Origin: Poecilobothrus nobilitatus
Lineage: Eukaryota > Arthropoda > Insecta > Diptera > Dolichopodidae
NCBI GenBank assembly: GCA_947095535.1
Contig: OX352774.1
Span: 240,461,825-240,525,824, forward strand
DNA length: 64,000 nucleotides
Direction of reading: 5' to 3'
How positions within the stretch are numbered: the first letter of the stretch is position 1; the number at the start of each line of letters is the position of its first letter. The translations under genes were made by a program, and so were the position numbers. The notes beneath the pieces were generated by a model, which was not told the DNA's origin, ran no database searches, and saw only the letters and a program-made list of their open reading frames with translations. Positions 21,311 through 30,720 of this stretch are shown one piece after another.

Positions 21311-22083
21311 ATAGGATTTTTTCATATCTGTTCCGGTAACAGTTTTCCAGAAGCTCCTTAGATTGTCTGAGCTTGGAGTTATGCGTTCAAGTTATGCGTT
21401 CGTTCATTGTTTCTATGTGTTCAAACATTTTAAAAATTCATTCTAAAAGTTTCAATAAAAAATTAAATTCCTTTTTTTATTACTTATATATTAAAATTAA
21501 GTTAACCGGTTTACTTTTCGAACTTTTAGGTATTTAATTCTACTAAATTCTTTTATTACAAACTCATTTTTCGATAAATAATACTATCTATGTAATTCAT
21601 TTTCTACAAAATTATACTAAATACCAATACAAAAATGAACAAAAATACAACAGTTATAGTTAAAGTTTATATTAAAATTATATTAAAATGGTCCAGCTAA
21701 TTTATAAATGAATAAAATAAATGAATTTTAAATGAACCACAAAATTATTTCAACAACTTTAACTCACAAGTGTTTTTTTTTTAAATGTAGCAGCATTATT
21801 TTATATTTAAATTTTATCAACACATTTTTCCTCACTTTAATGTGGTTTTTGTTTTTTTTTCATGTATTTAAAAATTTTCTAACCAAATAAAAATTCGTAC
21901 CCTTATCACATTTAAACATATTATAAATTTAATCAGAATAATGATTTCATACTATAGATACTTTTATTATAGATAGGTATTTTTATTATTATTTTAAATA
22001 GTGAAAGTAATAATAATTAATTTTAAAAGAAAGTATTTTTAATACTAAAACTAAAGTGTTAATTTAAAATAGCTGGTTGAGTT
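21311..22083. other. AT-rich spacer
   Basis: Contains a small duplication AGTTATGCGTTC (twice, 21372-21400) followed by GTTCATTGTTTCTATG, which resembles part of repeat family G. Otherwise nothing. Confidence 0.3.
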
Positions 22084-22172
22084 ATCTTTAAGATACTATG
22101 TTTAAGATACTTTAAGATTCTTTAAGATACTACGAGAACTCTTTAAGATACTATGTTTAAGATACTATCTTT
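22084..22172 (+). repeat. Minisatellite, TTTAAGATACTATG-type
   Basis: At least five imperfect copies of TTTAAGATACTATG or TTTAAGATACT within 90 bases, with irregular spacing of 14-25 bases. Confidence 0.7.
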
Positions 22173-22504
22173 AAAAAATTAAATGAAGATATTGACATTG
22201 AATAAAAATAAATTAAAACCAAAAAAGGGGGACGATTATCTTCTTTTTACAATGACATTTCTTCCACATATTATGTACATTAAAATTCTACAATTAATTA
22301 CGAAGTAGAGTTCCATACTTTTGCTTAAATTTCATAGTATTTCGTAACTCAAAAAGATTCTAAAACATTTTATTCACTCTTTTATTTTAAAACAGCAGAT
22401 TTTCATTTATTGGCATTAGTTTAATTTGGCTAAAAATATTCAAAACTTAGTCCCGCTCTAAGCATTTTATTTCAATTGTTTCTAACAATGAAAGTTTATA
22501 CAGC

Positions 22505-23300
22505 AATCATTTTTTGAAAAAATTGCCTAATATTTTCACTCTGTCCGTCCGTCTGTTTACAAAACTTCTACACCGTTCATTCACTGTTTCTATGGAGCAA
22601 TAAAATTTTAACCATGGGTAGGTCTCATTACGGAGCTACAGCCCCTCAAACTTTGAAAAAGCCCTATTTTTAAATATGTATATTTCAAGTTCTGCTTAAC
22701 AGTTTTTTAATTGAAAAACGCCATTCGACAGGACTTTTCCTTTTATAAATTAATATAAAAATTATACATTTTTTTTATATTTAATATTTAAAATTCGTTA
22801 TGTAAAATGCAATTTTTGCTTGATTTTCCTTCCTTCATAACTCCGGCACCCTTTTAGATAAGGGCTTGAAATTTTGAGACAAGAAAACCCTTTTAGAATT
22901 AGCATAAGTTTCCTAAATTTTTTTAAATGTTTTTGTACCACCTTCCTTGTAAGGGCTATTAGGGCTCAAAAATTGAAGCCTACTTTTAATCACCACCAGT
23001 AACTTAAGCACCTGTACAATTTTTTTCAAAACAAAAGTCAAAAATTCAAGCTCCGAGATTATGTTTCTACGTATATATCAGCACTTAGCAGCTTTTGTTT
23101 TATGTAATTAACATGGGTTGTCTTAAAATTGAAAAAAGTCCCTCATGATTTTCTCAATTTTTTCTTATACATAAAATTCTAAGAAAGTTTACAAATTTTC
23201 ATCAAATCGCAATAATCTAAACTGTTTGTATTGCATTTTTGAAAAATGTGTGCCTTAAAAAACCCTTGTGCATTCATTCTGCCTTGCTATATTGAACTTA
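22505..23300 (+). mobile_element. DINE-related element G, copy 1 (longest)
   Basis: Starts in TTTTTGAAAAAATTGC, then a GTCY run (CTGTCCGTCCGTCTG) at about 22540, then ACAAAACTTCTACACCGTT and TTTTAACCATGGGTAGGTC. Two related internal blocks (GGAGCTACAGCCCCTCAAA near 22635; AAGGGCTATTAGGGCTCAAA near 22952) lie about 315 bases apart and match the paired blocks in element F. It ends with GAAAAATGTGTGCCTTAAAAAA near 23265. Six more copies are visible. No coding capacity. It lacks the ATACCCG head, so it is a sister family or a decayed relative of F. Confidence 0.6.
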
Positions 23301-24749
23301 CATAATATATGTATAAGAATTTTACCTCTTTTCTTTCAATTATTGGCAGCAATTAATTTATACCTTATACTCATCTTAATCTACTGTGAGTTATTTGTTT
23401 TTTTTTTTTATGAAGTCCTTTTTAGTTAGAGAATGAATAGATTTTAGTTTTTCTTAAGCTGATGATTGATTACAATTAGAGGTTTTTTAAGTATTTTGTA
23501 AAAATTGAAAAGCCTTTAAGCAGAAATTTAATGAAACTAAATTTTATAGTATTACAAACAGTAATTCAATTCACTTACTCTTATATTTGAAGAAAAAAAA
23601 AAAAGTACTAAATAAAATGTTTACAAATATTATCAAAATTTGATTGAAATTTTCCGTTAAATTGTTCTAATAACGGTAATAATCATCAAAAAAAAGTATA
23701 ATATTAAATAAAATTAAATTTGTAAATTATTTCATAGATAGATAATTGTGCAATTTATTCACAAATATTTTAAAAATAGGTCATGATAATTATGATGATG
23801 ATGATGATGCAGTATAATAATGATAAGTTCAATTCGGATTTTATTGTTTTTAAAACCATAAACTGTTCAACTTGTTTATTGTTTCATTTTTCCACTACAT
23901 TTTAGAAGATGCAATTATTAATATGTTTTTTTTTTTCGTGAATTAAGTTAAATGATCTGTAAATTATTGCATAAATTTAAAAATAGCAATTACAAAGTTG
24001 GTTATTTTTTATTTTTTTGGAAATTTGAAACATTTAAATGGAAAAATTTATTATATTTTATTGATATTTTTGCTTTTTTTTTCTTATTAATTAAAATAAT
24101 TTTAAAATTTATTAATAAATATTATTAATATGTTTTTATAATAATATTATTATAAATTAAATGTTTATGTTTTATTTTTAAATGTGTTTTTTTTTTTTTT
24201 TTTAATTTAATATTTAATTAATGCTTTTAATTGACAACCAAAATATAATATGAAATAAAAAAAAAATAAATTATTATTATTAATTATTATTATATTTAAA
24301 TATAATTTTTAAATGCCTTCAGGATACCTTTTAATATTTATAATTATTAATTTATTCTTAATATTAGCATAATAATTTAAATGATTGAATAAATAAATGA
24401 ACAAGTTGATTATTGGTGTGATAAATTATTTTAGTTGAGCATAAATTGAATATTTTTTTTTTTTTATATTTTTTCTGTAAAATGATTAAATAAAGAATTT
24501 TAACAAAATAAGTGATATAATTATTAATATCCGGATTATTGGATACACAGTGAAACCTTGGGTAATAATTAAAATCAAAGTGAGGAAATTTTTTTTTTTT
24601 TACAAATCTTTGTAGAAGTTTTTTGTTTTTATGTTAATGGAATATTTTTTCCCTAAGGATAAATAATGAAAAATATTTGAATTTTTTTATTAATAGTAAA
24701 TTTAATTCAACATTAATTTAATTAAATCTAATTTAAATCAAACACTTTA
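23301..24749. other. Extremely AT-rich spacer
   Basis: Long A/T-only runs, plus an ATG-trinucleotide patch at about 23790-23810. No gene. Confidence 0.4.
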
Positions 24750-25115
24750 TATTGCCCAAAGTTGGTAAGTCATTTGTGTACGATTTGTTAAATTTTCAAA
24801 AGAACATTAACATCTTTCTTTAAAACGTTCCTCCAAATTTTCTTAACTATCCTACAGAATTTTAAAGTTTTCTAAATGCCTTTTCTCAAGTATCCTTTCC
24901 ATATTCTTATTCCATAAACTAACAACTTATAAACTAAATTTGACATTTGTATTAAAGGTCCTAATCAAAAATTTGTTTTAAAAGGGTCTGATTTTGCTTG
25001 GTTGGTTTGTAATACAATGGTTTTGTTTGGTAACATTATCCGGAAGAATCACATGTAATATACGTCTGAGTAACTTTTAAAGTATTCCACACAACAAACC
25101 TCGTATAAAAAAAAG
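24750..25115 (+). mobile_element. LINE family C 3' end, copy 2
   Basis: Begins inside the ORF2 C-terminal segment (KVGKSFVYDLLNF then QKNINIF, PPNFL) and continues through the conserved 3' UTR: CTTTTCTCAAGTATCCTTTCC, GTTTTAAAAGGGTCTG, TTATCCGGAAGAATCACATG and a final ATTCCACACAACAAACC, then a short A-run near 25107. Dead 5'-truncated copy. Confidence 0.7.
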
Positions 25116-25347
25116 AACAATATTTTTATTTTAAATAACAAAAAAATATTAAATTTAAATAATTTACATAGAATTAAATGTAACTTTACATCAATTGATT
25201 TTAAAACTACTATTTACTTTTAAATAATACAATCGTTTAAATTTTTGGTTTGTAATTAATTTTTAATGAAAGAATTATAAGTTCATATTTCGTAGGTGGC
25301 TCATTAAAATATAATTAGAAAACTATAATATTTTTAAATAACTATAT

Positions 25348-25770
25348 TTTTTTTTTTTTTTCCTTGCCACTCCTCGAAGGAGCATAGGGCATCCACAAAG
25401 TCATTTATTATTCATATTTGACTAAGCTTCAGTTTCGAGAATCATTAATTTTCACTAAGCCGTTGATTACTCGGCTATAGCTATTGTACAAGACTATAGA
25501 GACATTTCTTTTATTTCTACGCCATCTATTATCTTATGCAAGAATTATGGTTTATTATCATTTCATTATATACCTATTACCATATTATAATAATTATAAT
25601 TTAAAGGACATATATACTTATTTTTAATTTAATTATATTCTACTAATTATTTATTATAAGAAAAATTTATATTATTTTTTTATTAATCTATATGACCCAG
25701 CCGGGGTTTGAACCCGAGACCTTTCGCATGAAAGGCTGGTGTCTTAACAACTACACCATTGACTGGATTG
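25348..25770 (-). mobile_element. SINE family B, copy 1 (full length)
   Basis: A 423-base SINE on the minus strand flanked by a perfect 11-base target-site duplication AATAACTATAT (25337-25347 and 25771-25781). From its 5' end it has a tRNA-like head (25770-25690), a body of about 330 bases with the block CCGAGTAATCAACGGCTTAG, and an A-tail (T-run 25348-25360). The head keeps both pol III boxes. The body's 3' half is the part repeated in the four other copies. It is non-coding and needs a LINE in trans. Confidence 0.9.
25703..25758 (-). promoter_or_regulatory. Pol III internal promoter of SINE B (boxes A and B)
   Basis: On the minus strand, box A is TGGTGTAGTTGTTAAGA (25742-25758) and box B is GGGTTCAAACCCC (25703-25715), both close to tRNA consensus. 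A CCTTT/AAAGG stem with a short loop lies between them in the anticodon-arm position. Confidence 0.7.
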
Positions 25771-25839
25771 AATAACTATATACCCACTCAATATTTGTTA
25801 CATGTCAATTTTTAAGAGATCATATTTAAAAAAATATCC

Positions 25840-26040
25840 AAAAACAAAATTTATTCAAATTACTTTTTAGATTTCTTTGTCGGTCCATCTGTTTACAAAA
25901 TTGCTACACCGTTTAAGTTGAAGCAATGGAGTTTTAATCTAGGGTATGTGTCAAAAAAATTTTAATTTTTTAGAGCAACCTTTTTTTTTTTTTGGCACAC
26001 TCATCACGTAGTCCTTAAATATTAGAAAAAGGACTATTTT
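25840..26040 (+). mobile_element. DINE-related element G, copy 2 (fragment)
   Basis: Contains the start of family G: TTTCTTTGTCGGTCCATCTG, ACAAAATTGCTACACCGTTTAAG, GCAATGGAGTTTTAATC and a decayed AGGGTATGTGTC. The rest is lost or unrecognisable. Confidence 0.5.
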
Positions 26041-26994
26041 AAAATATTTATTACCGAATATTTGTACAATCCAAAAATATCAAAAAACAGGAAATTTTAT
26101 AAGGTATAAAATTTGATATATATATATGTACAATAATAAAATTTATAAAAATTTAACCTTTATTTTTACATACTACCTTCTTTATTTTTTTGAATTTAGT
26201 TTTACAACTTATTTTGAAATTTATACAATTTGTTTCTCTTCTTTCAAAAGTTAATCCAAAAAAATAATTCCAAAGAATAGGTTATTATTAAGTTATTAAA
26301 GAACTTAGTAAGGTCAAATGTTCAAATAATTTACTGTATCATTGGAACTTTATAATAAATAACAAAACATATATTATTTAAAATAAACTACAAATTAAAT
26401 TAATATTCAACTTTAAGCCTGTATATAAATAAATTTTAATTACTACTACTAGAGTGAGTTCACGGACAACCATAACAAACAAAAAAACAAAAAACATAAA
26501 TTTTCTTTTTCTAATTTAAATATTGAAATTACTTTCTAAGAGTAATAAAATTAAAATACTTATATAAGTCAATATTCTAAAACAAAATTCAAATTTATAT
26601 TAGAATTGTACAATATGTCTGTCAAATTAAAAACAAATCCTTTTTATAATTTAAAACAATCTCATCTGGAACTAAGAATCTACAAAATCAAAAATAAAAA
26701 GAAAAATAAATGAATAAATTGGACCGAATACTAAAACTCAAAACATTTTAAATTATAGAATCAAAATTATTTTGAAAACCTTAATTTAAACCCATAATAT
26801 ATGTAATAAAATCTAAGTATAAAACTATTTATTAATATACAGTTAAGGGCATAATTATATATCTCTTTCTATATATATGAGGCAAATATGAAAGGAAAAG
26901 ATTAAAACATATTATTTTTGTATTAGACACTTCAGAAAAATAATTTTTAAAAAAATAATAAATAAATAATATTTTAAATTTTCTTTTGTCCACT
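26041..26994. other. AT-rich spacer
   Basis: No gene recognised. The part nearest 26990 may be the 3' UTR of the following LINE relic. Confidence 0.3.
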
Positions 26995-27330
26995 GTCACT
27001 ACATTTAACATCTCCATTTCACACGGTTTCCTTCTACTGTTTTTCCATTCACCCATGTCAGGTTGCATTATTTTAGCTCTGCTTATATAAGGCGTCTTCA
27101 TGTATTGTTTGAACGCGATGTCTTCTACTTCTTTGGGGGTTCCACTCGAAGAATATGCGGCTTATGTTTTTGTGATTTTTTTAGCGTGTGGCCTATCTAT
27201 CTCCATTTTTAACTTTCTTTATTTGCTCAGTATGATTTTCTCTTCTGCAAATCTCCATAAATCCTCGTTACTTACTGTGGCATGCCAGGATATTTTATAT
27301 ACGATGCGTATAGACAGTGGTTTAGTGAAC
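26995..27330 (-). pseudogene. LINE reverse-transcriptase C-terminal relic, second LINE type
   Basis: Minus-strand translation in shifting frames gives pieces of the well-known C-terminal segment of one group of non-LTR retrotransposon proteins: an EDLWRFAEEK segment, WR-IGHTL-K-, an ILR-EPP segment, and at the end KTPYISRAKIMQPDMGEWKN followed by RVKWR. In intact relatives these read in the order ISNE-LW, WRWIGHTLR, W-P-GKR-RGRP and RW. Several frame changes and stops make it a dead fragment. It is unrelated to the LINE at 2-6 kb and to family C. The plus-strand frame at 27100-27387 is its antisense shadow. Confidence 0.7.
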
Positions 27331-28172
27331 AATTTTAATTATATGAATATTTTATATAATGCGATAAATAACTCTTTCAATTTTTAAGAATTTATTACCA
27401 TAATTAATTAAAAATTTGATTGACATACAATAAAAAAAAAACCCATTAAATATAAATTAGGAGTTTTTTAAGCTATGCAATAAAAGTTAAAACTTATTTC
27501 GAAATTTTTAATCCCATGTAATATGATAATATTACAAATTAATCAGTTAACATTGTATCAAATTACTTTTCCTTACCTGTATATTTGTAATATCGAACTA
27601 TATATGGTATATATTATGAATAATAACATATATACATATATATTAGATAACTTATAGAAAAGGACACTAGAATTACTTTCCATCCTTCTCATTCAAATTT
27701 CTTTTTCTTTTTCTTTCCTTCTCTTATTTATTTACATTATTTTAACATTAAATATGACAGGATAATAGTATTTTATATATAAGTTATGACTAACTTATTC
27801 ATTACTTAACAATATATATATATATATATATAAATATAATATGTATGTTTGTATATAAATATTTTAATAATTTGTATGAATATTTTATAAAGTTTTATTT
27901 ACATTTAAATAATTATCTAAGTTATTATGGTATAAAACGTATTACGTACCCCATTATAGGTAATATTTTTATTATTAACATTTTGTAATCCGAATACTGT
28001 ATTGGTTTATAAACCATTCCGATAAAATATAAAAAATATATATCATTTTAAAAAGGATTTTTAAAATATTAAGACTGCAAAATTCATGATTAAAAAATTA
28101 AAAGTGAGTAAAAATCACTAATACAAAAACTGGAAAAGGTATCTGAATATTTGAATGGAACAAGTTGAAAAA
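27331..28172. other. AT-rich spacer with AT microsatellite
   Basis: An (AT)n run of about 20 bases lies at 27811-27832. Nothing else recognised. Confidence 0.4.
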
Positions 28173-28241
28173 CTGTGCAAGAAATTGAATCAGTTGAAAA
28201 CAGATTCAATTCCTGAAAACAGATTCAATTTCCTTGCACAG
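28173..28241. repeat. Long hairpin with a 19-20 base-pair stem
   Basis: CTGTGCAAGAAATTGAATC (28173-28191) pairs with GATTCAATTTCCTTGCACAG (28222-28241) with only one bulged base. The 30-base loop holds a third copy of the arm motif (GATTCAATT) and two GAAAACA repeats. It may be an insertion footprint of a small palindromic element or a hairpin RNA source. There is no other evidence for expression. Confidence 0.65.
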
Positions 28242-28534
28242 AACAAATCAGTTGAATCAGTTTATTGGTAATACTGATATTAATCTAAAAGCAAATTTAT
28301 TTCAAGAGGATTTAATAAATTCAATAAGAAAATAATTACAATTTTTAAAAATAAACACAAATCAGCATACAATTTAATTGATAATATAATTTGGTCTAAT
28401 ATATGAGGCAATCGTTTATTTATTTTAATTAAAGTTTCATAAGAACTCACTGGAATTGAAAATATTTCTTTAGTGAAACAAAAATTCCATGAAGCAAAAA
28501 GTTGAATATAAATTCATTTAAAAATTTGCAGTAA
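28242..28534. other. AT-rich spacer
   Basis: GTTGAATCAG and CAGTTGAA fragments of the hairpin motif recur just outside it; nothing else recognised. Confidence 0.3.
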
Positions 28535-29361
28535 AATGAATATTTGACTGTACCAACTCTAGGATGCATACCTAGGATACGTAATACTTATATGCAGTTT
28601 CAATAAAATTTAATCATCTTTTATACAATGTTAGATATCTGACTTAATTAAAAATTACGTATTACAGTTACTCGACTCCGTTACGCTAAACAAACCAAAT
28701 TTTGTAGAAGCCATAAAACTTAATCATCTGTTACAAAATTTTAGATTTCTAGCTTTATTAAGTATCAAAATATGAATATATAAATTTCGCAGCTACCCTA
28801 CTACCCGCAACTAAATTTTGCAGAGGTCCATGATATAAAATTTAACTTTTTTTAACAAAATCTATATCTAGTTGAGGTATATTATATAATTAGACATTGA
28901 GGAATTTTTTTTTTTTTTTAGTTAGTTCAAATTGGCAACTGGCCTTCTAGACAATATATGAAAATTTTGTAAAATATGTTCAAAAGCAAGAAATAGCGTA
29001 AATATAAAATATTTAAACAATATAAATAATATTAGCGTATAATTTAATAATAATGTTCGACCTGTAATGGCCTTAGTAACCGATGATTTTGTAATATTAC
29101 AATTTCCTATGTGATTTGTAATATTAATATAACGAAATATAAAAAAAATATTCATTTAAGTAACCATTTCTTGGAAACTGTAAGAGTCTAAGCTTAGTCT
29201 TCATACAAAAAATTATCTACTCAAAAGAGTCTACATAGCCGGTTTAGTTAATTAGGAAACACTTTGTATATAAACTTTCCATATCTATACCTTCTTCTTT
29301 AACATGTTACAAACGTAATAGTAAGTTTATTTTACCTTTAAATTATTTTCGTATGGGTGTA
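28535..29361 (-). mobile_element. DINE-like element H, copy 2 (decayed)
   Basis: On the minus strand the head is TTTTACACCCATACG near 29361, then CTATTACGTTTGTAACATG. The core carries the half-unit motif twice (GCTAGAAATCTAAAATTTTG then GTTTTATGGCTTCTAC near 28740; a similar block near 28620). A decayed tail reads GTATGCATCCTAGAGTTGG near 28555. Same layout as 8227-9165, but strongly diverged and with an AT-rich gap at about 28890-29160. Confidence 0.5.
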
Positions 29362-30034
29362 AAAATTATTAATTTTTTATTAAATTTTTATATATAAATC
29401 CATTTTTTAATTGTTTCTGTACTTACAAATTTTTTATTTATATTTCAAAGATTATTTTAAGGATACTTTAAGCACATATAATTTTTATGTATTTCTAATC
29501 AATAGACCATATTATATATAAATAGTATATTAAATATTTTTAATTAGAATATATTTTAAACTCAATCTCACAACAATCTACTACTATTAATTGAGAAAAT
29601 TTTTTTTTTAACAAAATACTCTTTAAAATAAAAAACATAGTAAAATATTTGTTAATTTAAGACAAAGTTTAGTTTATTTTTCCCACATATATTAAAAATG
29701 GAATTTAATTGGGTAGGAAATTATTATGTAATAATAATAATAATTAAAATATTCAATAAATATTAAATATCATAAAGTTACTACTTAAATAAATTTATTC
29801 ATTTTAGGTAATTTTACGAGTAATAATTCATTATTTTTTGAATAGTAATTAATTGATATAAAATGTAATTTATTTAAAAATTATTTATAATAATACATAG
29901 TAAAGTATAAATTTAAAATGTATATAAAATAGTTAAAGCATGTTAAATTAAAGATTATTCTAAAATTTTGACTATTTTTATAATAATAGTAAGAAAATTT
30001 GTGAAAAATGAAGAGCATTATGTTCAGCCGAAGT
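29362..30034. other. AT-rich spacer
   Basis: Nothing recognised. Confidence 0.35.
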
Positions 30035-30165
30035 AATCAACTGCTCAGTCAGCTGGCGAGTAATCAACTGCTTAATGATTCCAGAAACTGATGCTTAAAT
30101 ATAGATAATAAATAACTTTGTGGATGCCCTATGCTTCTTATAAGGATGGAAAGGAGGTAACTAAA
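30035..30165 (+). mobile_element. SINE family B, copy 3 (fragment)
   Basis: Plus-strand match to the 3' half of SINE B: GCGAGTAATCAACTGCTTAATG, ATTCCAGAAACTGATGCTTA, AATAAATAACTTTGTGGATG, CCCTATGCTTCTTATAAGGA. The tRNA head is missing (5' truncation) and there is no long A-tail. Confidence 0.65.
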
Positions 30166-30494
30166 AACTCCTTTATACTTAAAAACTTTTATCCATATCA
30201 ATATATATTACTTTGATCCTTAATTGCTACATTTTCATTTTAATTTAAAAAAAATGCTTACAGATGTACAACTAACATTTGTTTAAAATTATAAAATTTG
30301 TAATTTTGGATACCTTATTATCTGTCAAACATGGGAAATACAAAATATTCTTTTAAAATAACTTAGCCCTGAAAATTATATGTTCAGTTTTACATTTCTT
30401 TCTCCTTTTAAAATTACAAATTTCTAACTTAAAACATTATTAGATGGTCGGAAGGAATAACATTTTCTAACAACAATATCACTTTCTATTTTAA

Positions 30495-30720
30495 GTAACG
30501 ATAAACTTAAATATTGGATTGCAAAAAGTGGTGCAACTATTATAAAACATAATAAATTTACTGTCGTTTGGCATTTAGAAGAACTGAAGTTTATAGTTAT
30601 TTTAATACTATAAGCCTTTTTTCATCTTTGAAGAGTTGTAGCTGAGTAAAAACGCCTGAAGCTACATAGAAACGTTATTCTATACAATTTTTTTTTGTAT
30701 GAAAAGGCTAATAAATCTCT
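30495..30720 (-). mobile_element. DINE-related fragment (F/G core)
   Basis: Shows, in minus orientation, blocks equivalent to the F core: TAACGATAAACTTAAATATTG, GTCGTTTGGCATTTAGAAG and TTTGAAGAGTTGTAGCTGAG followed by GAAGCTACATAG. Weak similarity and no ends. Confidence 0.4.

Noticed and set aside
25690..25770. Functional tRNA gene
   Set aside because: It is the 5' head of SINE B, with a target-site duplication around the whole 423-base element and a poor acceptor stem.
27100..27387. 95-codon plus-strand frame with hydrophobic segments, possible membrane protein
   Set aside because: It is the complementary strand of the LINE C-terminal relic, which explains its composition better.
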